A stretch of DNA of 64,000 nucleotides from JBQQPY01 sp052258065 (GCA_052258065.1 JBQQPY010000002.1:620001-684000); one strand, 5' to 3'; positions 9,525 to 19,461 are shown, counted from the first letter of the stretch. Made by a program: numbers and translations. The notes: generated from the letters alone by a model not told the origin.

Positions 9525-10680
9525 CTAGAGTCATATTATATATTAAATAATGATGAATGCAGATGCTTGAGCTTAATACGAGCGTTATCAGTGGTGAAGA
9601 AATGCTATCGATCTTCGCGTTTATCTGGTCACGTTGCGTCTTCTAAACGGTTACTTCACTCCGCAATATTTTAATCTTGTGAATATAACGATTCAGGAAT
9701 TAGCTGATGAGTAAATTTAGTTCGATTTCTGCTATGTGTAGCCAAGTTCAAAACGATTCGATAAAGCATTAGCCTAATCTGGCAGGAAGGCCGAGCAAAA
9801 CTAACCTGGGCTATGGATGTTAAGCTTGTTTATAACCAACATAATTCGGTGTGCGTAAAGATATTGCATTAAAATATTTTTAAGAAAGTAAGCCTTATCG
9901 ATCTTGGCACTATGCTCGTTCCATGTTGAGTCACCTTAGTTAACCGACGACCAGCTAACGATTCACTGCCCATGAAGACATTAGACACCCTAGTAGCTTA
10001 TGTTTATCGCTCTTCCGAGCAGGCTTTCCAGGCCTAAACGGTAACACCACGCGCGTATGTCTAGTCAATTAATAAGAAGTCTTGTCTATGAAAAATACTG
10101 GATATATCGGGTCATAGCGCCAACAATAGATGTTCAGTACATTCTCCATTACTGTAACGAACTCAGCATCGCCTTCTGGCGGCATAACCCAGCCGATCTT
10201 CGTCTAGGGTTTCATTTCGTTTTCTAGTGTGCGCCTCACTGTTTCAGGCAAGATCGTTTTAATGTATTGCAGTTCTACTGCTTTATCGGGAAACAGTTGC
10301 AAGTTTTACTGTCACGGCCCTCTAGCAGCTCGCTGCGGCTTAGCGAAATTAAATGCGTCTCTGAATCACAATCCACAATACACTTATACACTCGCTTGCT
10401 CGGTTTACAGTGCAGGATTTTCTTAAAACTTTCTTAGATAAAATAACGCTTTACCCGATTAATCTTGCCATAACCTATTTGTAAAATATCGACTAATGCC
10501 TTACTATTCCGTTGCTTTACATTTTTAACTAATATATTGAAATTCAAAAAATCAATGCATTCACAACCTTCTATTCAGCATGCCTACTCTCTCTGATCAA
10601 TGCATGCAGTTGCGTTCTTTCTTCCAATATAAGGATAATAATGTATTTTCCTATTCCTCTATTATCTAATGGATTGAAAT
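9525..10680 (-). mobile_element. IS630-family fossil (type a), nearly full length
   Basis: Minus-strand wreck of an IS630-type transposase. Its C-terminal end (SLRVNALRLDEANLVLN type order) lies near 9540 and its N-terminal end near 10650. Readable pieces match the copies at 39438-40640, 42465-43620, 54391-55000 and 30050-30740, for example the lost DDE region near 9800-9850 and the basic N-terminal helix region near 10300-10425. Many frameshifts and stops are present and no ORF exceeds about 65 residues. Confidence 0.65.
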
Positions 10681-10689
10681 AGAGTTTTT

Positions 10690-10800
10690 ACTACCGTTAT
10701 TCCGCATCTAAATCAGAAATAAACAGAAGAATTAATGAAAATTAAAAATAAATAAAATAAATAAGTTATGATCAATTCATGCTAGTTACTTATTTAATTA
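10690..10800 (+). repeat. AT-rich repeat family B
   Basis: An AT-rich segment beginning CCGCATCTAAATCAGAAA and containing ATTAAAAATAAATAAAATAA then GCTAGTTACTTATTTAATTA. Relatives occur at 26455-26600 (reverse), 38150-38240, 39095-39160, 48375-48470 and 49185-49300. In several copies it sits directly upstream of IS481-type or IS1595-type sequence, so it may be the non-coding end of one of these elements. Confidence 0.5.
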
Positions 10801-10819
10801 CAATTATTAATTTATAATT

Positions 10820-11640
10820 ATAGGCATATTCCGCATCTCTTGTAGACGACGCTGTCGCCCGCTTAGGAAGCCTGATCCATTTCCCTTTGGAAAATGCTTT
10901 CTCGCTCTGGATGATCTGTTGGCGGTTGCGCACGAATTCTTAAACCCCACCGCATCTGAATCTGGCCTGGCTTGCTATTTACGCAGGCATTAATTGAGGC
11001 GTTTGCATGACACAAAGAAGCAAGGCACCAAAGCCAGAGCGCAACGCATTTAAAAGCTATGAGGCTGATTGTCTGCATGTTGATGTGAAACATCTTCCAC
11101 AGTTGATGTAAAATATCTTCTATGAATTCCACATAAAACCTCACGAAATTATCATTTCGTAAATATAGTTTGAGCGACTCAATAAGTTTTGTCCGTCTCT
11201 ATAAAGCTATGATCCCTGCTAATATACGACCTTTCTTGCTTGATCTTAGTCGAGCACGTTACTTGGCTATTTATCTGACATTTATAGACAATGGCAAAGC
11301 ATTTACAGACCGGCTTTTATCCTGCGAAAACACTCAGCCACCCAGAAACATGAATTCGACCCTTTATGTAGAGAGCTTGACATAAAATACCGTCTTAGTT
11401 CATCGATGCATCGACAAACGAATGGCATGGTTTAGCGATTTAATGAACGCATAAAAGACATGCTAAAAGCCACTATTTTATTCTGGTAAAGAACTTTATA
11501 ATACACTGTATCGATATGCTTAGCTCTACAATAATAAATTATCTCAATCTGTATAGAGGCAGTAAACTCCATTGAAGCTATAAGATATTGGTAAAAATCA
11601 AAACTAAATTATTAAAAATAATACGACATTCTGAGATTTG
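10820..11640 (+). mobile_element. IS481-family fossil, middle and C-terminal part
   Basis: Plus-strand remnants of an IS481-type DDE transposase. Degraded versions of DNGKAFTDRL, the HEFDP-L-ELDI stretch, the PQTNGM-RFN motif and the closing TPLQ-box region can be read in order from about 11240 to 11590. Stops and frameshifts interrupt all of them. It ends about 95 bases before the dksA start codon. Confidence 0.7.
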
Positions 11641-11734
11641 ACAATAATTGCTAACCTTAACGTCATCTGCTATCTATGGCGGCCTGCTTCCCTCACATTG
11701 GGGATTGCGAGTACGTGTTAGAAAAAGGAGCAAC

Positions 11735-12190
11735 ATGCAAAAAGGGCAAAACCGTAAGACATCTTCCTTGAGCATTCTTGCTATCGCTGGGGTGGAACCA
11801 TACCAAAAAAAGCCTACTGAAGAGTACATGAATGCAGTACAGCTTCTGCATTTCAAGCGAATTCTTGAAGCGTGGCGTAATCAGCTTAGAGATGAAGTGT
11901 GGCGTACCGTCTCACATATGCAAGATGAAGCGACTAATTTTCCTGATCCGGTAGATCGTGCTACGCAGGAAGAAGAGTTCAACCTTGAGATGCGCAACCG
12001 TGATCGGGAACGTAACCTCATCAAAAAAATTGAGAAAACCCTTAAGAAAGCAGAAGATAATGATTTCGGCTTCTGTGAATCCTGCGGGGTAGAAATTGGC
12101 ATTCGTCGTCTGGAAGCGCGTCCGACCGCAGATTTATGCATCGACTGCAAGACTCTGGCAGAAATTCGCGAAAAACAGATGACAGGGTAA
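11735..12190 (+). CDS. dksA: DksA, RNA polymerase-binding transcription factor
   Basis: Binds the secondary channel of RNA polymerase and, with ppGpp, adjusts rRNA and amino-acid promoters. The ATG at 11735 (MQKGQNRKTSSLSILAIAG) is chosen over the upstream in-frame start at 11648 because AAAGGAG lies just before it and the resulting 151 residues equal the E. coli length. The coiled-coil tip with the acidic residues DPVDRA is kept, and the C-terminal zinc finger has CESCG...CIDCK. Only scattered substitutions separate it from E. coli. It is followed by a dead gluQ, its usual neighbour, then pcnB-folK. Confidence 0.97.
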   Translation: MQKGQNRKTSSLSILAIAGVEPYQKKPTEEYMNAVQLLHFKRILEAWRNQLRDEVWRTVSHMQDEATNFPDPVDRATQEEEFNLEMRNRDRERNLIKKIEKTLKKAEDNDFGFCESCGVEIGIRRLEARPTADLCIDCKTLAEIREKQMTG

Positions 12191-12269
12191 GTATAAAGCT
12201 AGTTTACTGCGATATCGTTTAGGGAAAATCATGACATCGCGGTAGCTACACGGTTACTCTTTTTCACCA

Positions 12270-13165
12270 TCATATTAATCTCTGCCGGCCTACATCAGGC
12301 GCAGTGCGCCTTCGCCGTCCCGCACTCTTCATTTTAGTTCTCTTATCGCCAGTCTCCTGCGCTATTTTTAGCCTGCGCCTGTGGTGGTCAAGATGCTCTT
12401 TTGCGCCAACTCAAGCATTACACAACCAACATTGGGATGAGACGGTCATGCATTAGTCGCAGCGGCATGAGACCTAAGAGACCTATTTAATGGTACTAGC
12501 AACGCTGCGTTAGCGCGGCTTCTGCTACCACTGCGACTGCACGCGTAGCCGTATCCAAAATTTCGGCGGTGATGACGACGATCACTGCCGAGAACGGCGG
12601 GTTTCCGCAGCTGGCACTACCATCCGGACGCATGAAATCTCACAGCTGCTCCATTTCCAGAACTAGCTCCAGAGAGCGATAGGCCCACCAAACGCTAACG
12701 CGAGAGGCTTTTATTGCCCGCTGCCGTGATATGCTATTGAAATATCATCTAGCGATGGCGGTAGACCATGCGGCGATAGGCGCGACAAAGGTAGTGCGCA
12801 GCCAGGATCTCATCGCGCCAACAGTACGCTAATTGGCGCTCTATCGTTAATTAGATTATAAAGAATCCGACTATATCTATCTGCCATTGGCGTCTGCTCG
12901 AGTAGTTCTGAAGCTTTCAAAATAAAATCACGTGCCGGTGCTACTGATGAGCGATCTCTAGCCTCTGCTAGCACATGCGCTACGGCCGCTAAATCAGCCG
13001 TTACCGCTGCAATGGCGCGTTATGCCCTTTGAGAATCTATTAAACTAAGTGGTCAAGCGCTCGCGGCTTGAGCCGTGCTGACTAGGCTGGTGCCGTAAGG
13101 GACAAGACACCTGCCCATTCTCAAACTTGGTAGGGTAAGCTATCATTAAGCCGCTGTTTTACGTT
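12270..13165 (+). pseudogene. gluQ: gluQ (glutamyl-Q tRNA(Asp) synthetase) pseudogene
   Basis: The expected neighbour of dksA is still readable in fragments across all frames: YIRRSAPSPSRTLHFSSLIA near 12280-12340 (compare the class I tRNA-synthetase HIGH-like region of GluQ), CDCTRSRIQ near 12540, and DYIYLPLA near 12870. Many stops and indels separate them. GluQ glutamylates queuosine in tRNA-Asp; loss of this modification is inferred. Confidence 0.75.
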
Positions 13166-13188
13166 GTTCCTGTTTATTTGTTACTATT

Positions 13189-13201
13189 GAGGTGTACTAT
13201 T
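13189..13201 (+). promoter_or_regulatory. Ribosome binding site and AUU start codon of pcnB
   Basis: GAGGTG (13189-13194) is followed by TACT and ATT TTT ACC CGA GTA GCC. In E. coli pcnB is known to begin at an inefficient AUU codon in almost the same context (IFTRVA read as MFTRVA). The upstream in-frame TTG codons at 13178-13188 overlap the Shine-Dalgarno sequence and are unlikely starts. Confidence 0.75.
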
Positions 13202-14590
13202 TTTACCCGAGTAGCCAAATTTTGCCGCAAGGTGCTCAATCATGAAAGCGTGGAAACGGCACCAGAGGATAGACGCCCTTTAACGATTATTCCACGCACT
13301 CAGCACTCGATTTCTCGCAAAGAGATTAGTGAAAATGCTTTAAAGGTGCTTTACCGCTTAAACAAAGCGGGATACGAAGCCTATTTAGTCGGCGGCGGTG
13401 TTCGCGATCTGCTGCTGGGTAAAAAACCTAAGGACTTTGACATCACGACCAGCGCCACGCCAGAACAGATGCGTAAACTGTTTCGCAACTGCCGACTAGT
13501 TGGCCGCCGTTTTCGCCTCGCCCACGTCATGTTCGGGCCTGAAATTATCGAAGTTGCCACATTCCGCGGGCATCATCAGGTGCTAGAGCTTGAGGAAAGC
13601 GTGACGGCGAGCGCCCTTACCGGCCACAACGGCATGTTGCTGCGAGATAATATTTTCGGATCCATCGAAGAAGACGCGCAGCGTCGCGACTTCTCGGTAA
13701 ACAGCCTATATTACAGCGTGGCCGATTTTACTCTGCGCGACTATACCGGCGGATTAAAAGATTTGCGGGATGGCACTATTCGCCTCATTGGCGATCCAGA
13801 AACCCGCTACCGGGAAGATCCGGTCCGGATGCTCCGCGCTTTGCGATTTGCCGCTAAACTGGACATGACCATCAGTCGAGAAACCGCTGAACCAATCCCC
13901 CGGCTGGCGGCGCTTTTGCACGATATTTCCCCGGCGCGGCTTTTTGAAGAAGCGCTCAAGCTTCTACAGGCTGGCCATGGTGAAGCTACCTATCGTCTAC
14001 TGTGCCAATACCAGCTGTTCCAACCGCTGTTTCCGCTGATAAGCTGTAATTTTACCGAGCACGGCGACAGTTATATGGAACAGATGCTGATCCGTGTACT
14101 ATCTAATACCGATCAGCGCTTACGCAATCATATGCGAGTCAATCCGGCTTTCTTATTCGCCGCCATGCTGTGGTATCCCCTGTTAGGGCATGCGCAGAAA
14201 CTGACTAAGGAAAGCGGCCTGTCCTATTTTGATGCCTTTTCTCTAGCGACAAACCATATTCTCGATGAACAATGCCGCACGCTGGCGATACCTAAACGCT
14301 TAACCGCCCTGATGCGCGATATGTGGCAGCTCCAGCTGCGGCTGTCTCGGCGCCAGGGTAAGCGCGCCCATAAGCTTATAGAACATCCTAAATTCCGTGC
14401 CGCCTATGATTTATTGACACTGCGCGCTGAAATGGAAAACAACGCCGAACTGCAGCGGCTCAGTCACTGGTGGATAGAGTTCCAAGTAGCCGCACCGCCG
14501 CGGCAAAAGAACATGCTAATTACGCTCGGCGATGACGCACTTGCTCGCACTCATCCGCACCGTTGGGCGCCCAACCGCGATAGCGCTTAG
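13199..14590 (+). CDS. pcnB: Poly(A) polymerase I
   Basis: Adds 3' poly(A) tails that promote RNA decay and control plasmid antisense RNAs. With the AUU start at 13199 the protein is 463 residues (E. coli 465). The nucleotidyltransferase head carries the G-G-R motif VGGGVRDLLLGKKP and the metal-binding DFDIT. The NGMLLRDNIFGSIEEDAQRRD stretch is intact, as are the RNA-binding region DPVRMLRALRFAAKL and the helical body. The very basic RRR-rich tail of the E. coli protein is replaced by a shorter, less basic end (HPHRWAPNRDSA). The stop codon overlaps the folK GTG by one base, so the two are translationally coupled. Confidence 0.95.
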   Translation: MFTRVAKFCRKVLNHESVETAPEDRRPLTIIPRTQHSISRKEISENALKVLYRLNKAGYEAYLVGGGVRDLLLGKKPKDFDITTSATPEQMRKLFRNCRLVGRRFRLAHVMFGPEIIEVATFRGHHQVLELEESVTASALTGHNGMLLRDNIFGSIEEDAQRRDFSVNSLYYSVADFTLRDYTGGLKDLRDGTIRLIGDPETRYREDPVRMLRALRFAAKLDMTISRETAEPIPRLAALLHDISPARLFEEALKLLQAGHGEATYRLLCQYQLFQPLFPLISCNFTEHGDSYMEQMLIRVLSNTDQRLRNHMRVNPAFLFAAMLWYPLLGHAQKLTKESGLSYFDAFSLATNHILDEQCRTLAIPKRLTALMRDMWQLQLRLSRRQGKRAHKLIEHPKFRAAYDLLTLRAEMENNAELQRLSHWWIEFQVAAPPRQKNMLITLGDDALARTHPHRWAPNRDSA

Positions 14591-15135
14591 TGGAACGCGT
14601 CTGGCTAGCCCTGGGCAGCAATCTGCTCGAACCGCGGCAGCAGGTAAGCGCCGCTCTTAAGGCGCTAACGCGCATGCCGCACACCCGCCTTGTCGCCTGT
14701 TCCTCCTACTACCGTAGCCGCCCGCTCGGCCCGCAGGAGCAGCCTGATTTCCTTAATGCTGTGGTGGCGCTGGACACTACCCTCGCGCCGGAAACGCTGC
14801 TGAGTCATACTCAGTCTATTGAATTACGCCAAGGAAGAACCCGCAAGGGGCATCGCTTCGGACCCCGCACGCTGGATCTGGATATTTTGCTTTTCGGGGA
14901 TCGTATGATCGCTACCCGCAACTTAACGGTGCCGCATTACGACATGCACAACCGCGAATTCATGCTTTACCCCCTTGCCGAGCTGAAACCGAACCTGCTG
15001 CTTCCTGATGGAAGCATGCTGGCTGAGCTACTACGTCAGGTACCGCGTAACGGTCTGATCTATTGGGATGAGGAGCACCGCTACCACAAAGCAAGAAGGC
15101 TTTCTCTACAGTTAGACGCCGACGCAGCGAATTAA
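14590..15135 (+). CDS. folK: HPPK, 6-hydroxymethyl-dihydropterin pyrophosphokinase
   Basis: Transfers pyrophosphate from ATP to hydroxymethyl-dihydropterin in folate synthesis. It uses a GTG start overlapping the TAG of pcnB by one base (VERVWLALGSNL read as M). The family features are present: LGSNL at the N-terminus, the PDFLNAVVAL region, and the signature GPRTLDLDILLFG with its two metal-binding Asp residues. It is 181 residues, longer than the ~159 of E. coli, with an extra C-terminal tail after PRNGLIYW. The pcnB-folK pair is typical of enterobacteria; panB, next in the ancestral order, is dead. Confidence 0.95.
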   Translation: MERVWLALGSNLLEPRQQVSAALKALTRMPHTRLVACSSYYRSRPLGPQEQPDFLNAVVALDTTLAPETLLSHTQSIELRQGRTRKGHRFGPRTLDLDILLFGDRMIATRNLTVPHYDMHNREFMLYPLAELKPNLLLPDGSMLAELLRQVPRNGLIYWDEEHRYHKARRLSLQLDADAAN

Positions 15136-15299
15136 TACACAACGCTGAAGAGTACGGCCTTCATGCTTTATTAACGCATCACCGCACAGTACAGGTCTAA
15201 TTAAATACCGAAATGTTTTGTGCAATAAATACTACACCCCTCCAGTAAAGCTTCTATTAACATAAAGTCTGGCTTAAAACAAAGTGTACTCCTTAAGTG

Positions 15300-15625
15300 A
15301 CAGTAAGCGTGCCCGCAATACAGATATTCTATAGCATTATCACTATTTTTATTTGCGCAAACAGAAGCAAAAACAGCGCAAATTCGCTTTTATTACACCA
15401 CCTTTCCTGCATGCTCGCTAAGCAGGGGCTTAAGGCAGTCTTAGTAGACTTATTCATTATGCATAACAATGCGGGGCCATGACTCCCTGCTACAGGTTAA
15501 CATAGAAAACATGGTTTATTCTACTTGCTGCGTGCGCTACGTGACTGGCCGATACCGTTAGCGATCTGACTGCGGGCGCACCCGTCTTCGGACGCCCGGA
15601 CCTTGCCAAATCCCGAAAAGTAGCA
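15300..15625 (+). pseudogene. panB: panB (ketopantoate hydroxymethyltransferase) remnant
   Basis: Fragments after folK, where panB normally sits, can be read as LAKQGLKAVLVD (compare LFADEGLNVMLVGDSLG), then in another frame HDSLLQV-IENMVYSTCCVRY (compare [21 protein letters not shown]) and APVFGRPDLA. Internal deletion and stops make it nonfunctional. Pantothenate synthesis by this route is lost. Confidence 0.65.
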
Positions 15626-15649
15626 GGGTTACTTTTTATAAATTTAGGT

Positions 15650-16660
15650 TTAATTTTGTACTAATGTTTCATAAACTATAATCCAATTTTGCTGCTAACA
15701 CTGCTTGAAGCAATTGCTAATTGTATAACTAGACATATCAGTAGAGTATGCTTCTAAGCTCTTCATAGGAATAGAAGTAGCAGAGTGGTTTTCCACTATA
15801 CTTTCTACTATATAATTATAAAATCGCTTAACCATAACATTCGTTTGTGTGTGCATCGGTGGGCTAAAACGGTGTTCTATAAAAGCTTTGCACATAAGCG
15901 GTCGAATTCATTTTTCTTAGCGACTAGGCATTTTGGCAGGCTAGAAAATAATCTGTAAATTTTTTACCATTGTCTGCCAGTACCCGATGAATCGTCATGG
16001 GACATTCTCGACTAAGATCACGCTAAAAACGTCGTGCATTAGCCGCGGTTTTGGCTTTATAGAGAGGGATAATAACACATCAGTCTCCTGATCTATACCC
16101 CCTTAAAAGATAAGGTCGTGACGTTTTATTTAGAATTTTTTGCAGGCATTTCCCATCAGCATGTAGGCAACCAATCTCATAGCTTTTAAACTCTTTGTGC
16201 TTTCGTTTGATATTTTCTCCTTCATGTTACGCAAACGATCCATTCTTACGTAAACAGCGATCTGGGCTAGATCGAGATACGGCTGGACTCAGAGATTCGC
16301 GTACGACCGCCAACAGATCGTTCAGAAGAAAGAGGGCTTCTTTGGGAAGCCTACCACTGCTTCACGAGCGAGCGACTGCATTGCCTGAAATAATGAGGAA
16401 TATGCCTTGTAGTCCTTAACACTATCTGGGTTTTGTTATTTAGAGACGGTCGGTTTAAAGATGATATAACGCTTCGCCAAAGTAGATTCAGGCTCGCTGC
16501 TTGCCTGCAATGCCGACTCTGATTTTAGGTGTTGTAGTTACCTCACTACGAAGCCTGATTATCATGATATTTTACCCTTAACTATACTCCTTAGTAGCCA
16601 TCTTGCCATGAACAGGATTTACACTCCGAAGATTTCTGGGACTAAACACTTCTTTGGATA
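15650..16660 (-). mobile_element. IS481-family fossil, near full length
   Basis: Minus-strand transposase wreck. The C-terminal piece at 15695-15895 reads CKAFIEHRFSPPMHTQTN followed by MVKRFYNYIVESIVENHS, matching the HPQTNGMVERFNGRI region of IS481-type integrases. The middle is at 15900-16200 and the N-terminal end at 16320-16660. Several stops and frame changes are present. Confidence 0.7.
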
Positions 16661-16674
16661 AAGCAGACAATTAA

Positions 16675-17005
16675 GAAAGCATGAGGATGGTTGCGCATGT
16701 TAAGATTAAATATCTCCTATAAATTTTAGATAAAATCTCATGACGTTATCTTTTCTTAGTTATAGATCAAGCAACTTGATAGATTTTTATCCGACTCTAT
16801 CAATCCAATAGAGCGGCTAATACACCATGTTTCTTATTCAAGCACGCCCCACGCCTATTTATTGAGCACTTAGAGACAATAGCAAAATTTACAGATCGTT
16901 TTTAACCTATAAAAATGCTTAGATATAGGGGAACATAAATTCCATTTGCTTATATTAAAAATTTCATATAAAACAACATGTTAGCACACTTCTACGGTCA
17001 TAAAC
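16675..17005 (+). mobile_element. IS481-family fossil abutting tRNA-Arg
   Basis: Plus-strand middle part of the same IS481-type element (compare 11060-11420): the catalytic-core sequence is readable only at DNA level, ending about four bases before the 3' end of the tRNA gene. The preceding fossil (15650-16660) lies in the opposite orientation, so two elements meet near 16665. Confidence 0.55.
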
Positions 17006-17008
17006 TGA

Positions 17009-17083
17009 TGGCGTCTCCGACAGGAATCGAACCTGTAACTAGCTCTTAGGAGGGGCTTATTATATCCGTTTAACTACGGAGAC
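17009..17083 (-). tRNA. argW: tRNA-Arg (anticodon CCU)
   Basis: Reads 5' GTCTCCG...CGGAGAC-G-CCA 3' on the minus strand: a perfect 7-bp acceptor stem, D arm GTTA/TAAT, T arm ACAGG-TTCGATT-CCTGT and encoded CCA. The anticodon loop CTCCTAA gives anticodon CCU, for AGG codons, and the whole is homologous to E. coli argW. The anticodon stem AGCCC/GAGCT has a C-A mismatch at pair 30:40, where E. coli has C-G, and the first D-stem pair is G-T. It may still work or may be starting to decay. Confidence 0.92.
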
Positions 17084-17369
17084 ACGTTAAGCAATCTTTA
17101 GTATAGACTATATGACCTTGGAAAGAAGCACCGGATAGCACGCTTACTTACTTCCTAGCCAAAGCGCTAGGTTTCTTGCCCAATAAAACGAAACTCACAG
17201 TCATGCAGCAGCGTCTACGCTTTGTAGCAAGGCATGAAATCACGATAAGAGAGACTGAGCACAGCAGCTCCTACGGCGTGTGTCGCGTACAACGCATCTT
17301 ATACACCCCAAGAAGCGCGGGGGATGCAGTCTGTGAGTAACAACCGCATTATCTGTGCTTTTCAATGCC
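17084..17369. other. Spacer upstream of tRNA-Arg, nothing recognised
   Basis: Moderate GC, no open frame of note on either strand and no repeat match seen. In E. coli argW borders a prophage, but no integrase or att-like repeat of the tRNA end is visible here. Confidence 0.3.
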
Positions 17370-17943
17370 CTGATTAAGAAGGGGGTATTAGTGCTCCTAA
17401 ATTCGGATGTCGATTAAATCGATATTTAAATTCAGCTAGCGTCTTCACACCTCAAAGCAGCGATTGCTGCATCGATGAAACTGCAAAAACAAATATTAAT
17501 AGGTTAAAGAGCCGAAAAAGATGAATTTAACAATTCTAATCTTACTATTTCACACACCCATTGGAAAACAATAACACCCACCGCTGATATGCGTCTATTT
17601 AGATTTAGTGCAACTACGCTACTCGATAGAGCGATGAACAGAGCGGTGAACGGAGACACTTTCCTTGCTTATACAGAACAGGCACAGGATTAGAAGCTAT
17701 TTAAGATAAAGATGCAATTCTTCTTTATCTTCCTCCTGATTCGCCGGATTTAAATCCTATTTTATTACAGCAAGATATAAACGAAAATAGATAGAATGCT
17801 CTAGGTGACGAAATGTATTTCGCGACAAATTGCATAGTAAATGCCCGTTATAGCGTTTTTATATTCTGCAGTAGAGCATTCCATCCACTTGAAAAGTGTC
17901 TATTTCCAGTGTAGCTTAGGCTTGGCTGGGTAAGATACGTAAT
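17370..17943 (-). mobile_element. IS1595-like fossil split by another insertion
   Basis: Left part 17370-17440 (ending ...AATTCAGCTAG) and right part about 17805-17943 (starting TAGGTGACGAAATG) together make the same sequence that is contiguous at 7290-7445 (AATTCGACGAGGTGACGAGG). The block between them is an IS630-type remnant, so this is an insertion within an older insertion. Confidence 0.6.
17450..17812 (+). mobile_element. IS630-family fossil (type b), internally deleted
   Basis: Contains LDRAMNRAVNGDTFLAYTEQ near 17620-17680 (compare the DGPINGEAFLAYVEQ region of IS630 transposases) and then, after a deletion, DAILLYLPPDSPDLNP near 17712-17758, the DDE-domain end normally reading LPPYSPDLNPIE. 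It sits at a CTAG sequence within the IS1595-like fossil, consistent with the TA target preference of IS630. Confidence 0.65.
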
Positions 17944-18217
17944 TAAGATATATTCTATCTGTATCGCGGTCTCTCGTTATTCTATTCCGTCTTGCGGTAC
18001 TTAGCGACGCCGCCCTTGCGAGGCTGACCGTTGAGAGCCAGTAGCACGGCAGCCTACGTCTAGAGCTAACGGATTAGAGCCGTACAAGCTCATTGACAAC
18101 ATCATAACCGCAAAATCACCGCATCTATGATCTGAACAATAAATGTCAGCAGCGGAGTCGTTATGATTAAAGCCTGTTTAATAAATTATTAACTATGCAT
18201 AATAAGTGGGGGCTTTC
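17944..18217. other. ackA upstream region
   Basis: About 270 bases with no supported gene. In E. coli the divergent yfbV would lie here, but no readable trace was found. A purine-rich GTGGGGG lies 8-14 bases before the ackA ATG and may act as ribosome binding site. Confidence 0.3.
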
Positions 18218-19420
18218 ATGTCGAGTCAGCTAGTGCTAGTTCTTAACTCTGGCAGTTCGTCATTAAAATTCGTCATTATCGATGCTATTAACGGTGAAGA
18301 ACACATCTCCGGTCTTGCTGAGTGCTTCAATCTGCCGGAAGCATGCATCAAATGGAAGATGGACGGCGCCAAGCAAGAAGCAGCGTTGGGTGCTGGCAGT
18401 GCGCATCGTGAAGCGCTGCACTTTATCATTAATATTATTTTAGCACAAAAACCGGAAGTGTCAGCACAATTAACAGCCATAGGGCATCGCATCGTACACG
18501 GCGGCAAATGGTTCACACAGTCCGTCATCATCAACGAAAAAGTATTAAAAGGCATCGAAGACTCCATTCCGTTCGCACCGCTGCATAATCCGGCGCATCT
18601 TATCGGTATCCGGAAAGCCCTAAAAGAGTTCCCCCAGCTAGCAAAAAAGAACGTGGCGGTTTTTGATACTGCCTTCCATCAGACAATGCCGGAAGAGTCT
18701 TATCTTTATGCTCTTCCCTACTTTTTATATCAAGAACATGCCATCCGCCGCTACGGCGCCCACGGCACCAGCCACTTTTACGTCAGCCGCGAAGCAGCCA
18801 AGATGCTTAATAAGCCAGTTGAGCAACTTAATGTAATTACTTGTCATTTAGGCAACGGCGGCTCCGTTTCCGCCATCCGAAACGGCCAGTGCGTAGATAC
18901 GTCTATGGGGCTGACTCCTTTAGAAGGCCTAGTAATGGGCACCCGTAGCGGCGATATCGACCCGGCTATTATCTTCTATTTACACGATATATTAGGATTG
19001 TCTATCGCCCGCATTAACACCCTGTTAACCAAAGAGTCTGGTCTGCTGGGTCTAACCGGCGTGACCAGCGACTGCCGCTATGTCGAGCACAACTATCGTG
19101 ATAATGCTGAAAGCCGGCGCGCCATGGATGTTTACTGCCATCGTTTAGCAAAATATATCGGGTCTTATAGCGCACTAATGGAGGGACGGCTGGATGCAGT
19201 GATTTTCACCGGCGGCATCGGTGAGAATGCCGCGATAGTACGTAAGCTTTCGCTGAAAAAACTGGCACTGCTGGGCTTTGAAATAGATCACGAACGTAAT
19301 CTGGCTGCGCGTTTTGGCCGCGCCGGCGTGATCACAACCGCCTCCAGCCGCCCTGCTATCGTCATCCCGACCAACGAGGAGCTTGTTATCGCTCAAGACG
19401 CCGCGCGTCTGACCATGTAA
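18218..19420 (+). CDS. ackA: Acetate kinase
   Basis: Interconverts acetyl-phosphate + ADP and acetate + ATP. The ATG at 18218 (MSSQLVLVLNSGSSSLKF) is preferred to the upstream GTG at 18206 because it gives exactly the E. coli length of 400 residues. Signature 1 (VLNSGSSSLKF) and signature 2 (AIGHRIVHGGKW) are present, with the catalytic His in GAHGTSHFYV, Arg in GTRSGDIDPA and the metal-binding Glu in IPTNEELVIAQD. The frame is intact. It is followed after 74 bases by pta, as in E. coli, with a terminator-like hairpin between them. Confidence 0.97.
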   Translation: MSSQLVLVLNSGSSSLKFVIIDAINGEEHISGLAECFNLPEACIKWKMDGAKQEAALGAGSAHREALHFIINIILAQKPEVSAQLTAIGHRIVHGGKWFTQSVIINEKVLKGIEDSIPFAPLHNPAHLIGIRKALKEFPQLAKKNVAVFDTAFHQTMPEESYLYALPYFLYQEHAIRRYGAHGTSHFYVSREAAKMLNKPVEQLNVITCHLGNGGSVSAIRNGQCVDTSMGLTPLEGLVMGTRSGDIDPAIIFYLHDILGLSIARINTLLTKESGLLGLTGVTSDCRYVEHNYRDNAESRRAMDVYCHRLAKYIGSYSALMEGRLDAVIFTGGIGENAAIVRKLSLKKLALLGFEIDHERNLAARFGRAGVITTASSRPAIVIPTNEELVIAQDAARLTM

Positions 19421-19429
19421 CCCCAATCT

Positions 19430-19461
19430 CCCCGCTCGCTTTGTCCAGCGGGGTTGTTTTT
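19430..19461 (+). terminator. Hairpin with T-run between ackA and pta
   Basis: CCCCGCT (19430-19436) pairs with AGCGGGG (19447-19453) across a 10-base loop and is followed by TTGTTTTT. It has the form of a rho-independent terminator and may attenuate transcription from ackA into pta. Confidence 0.65.
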
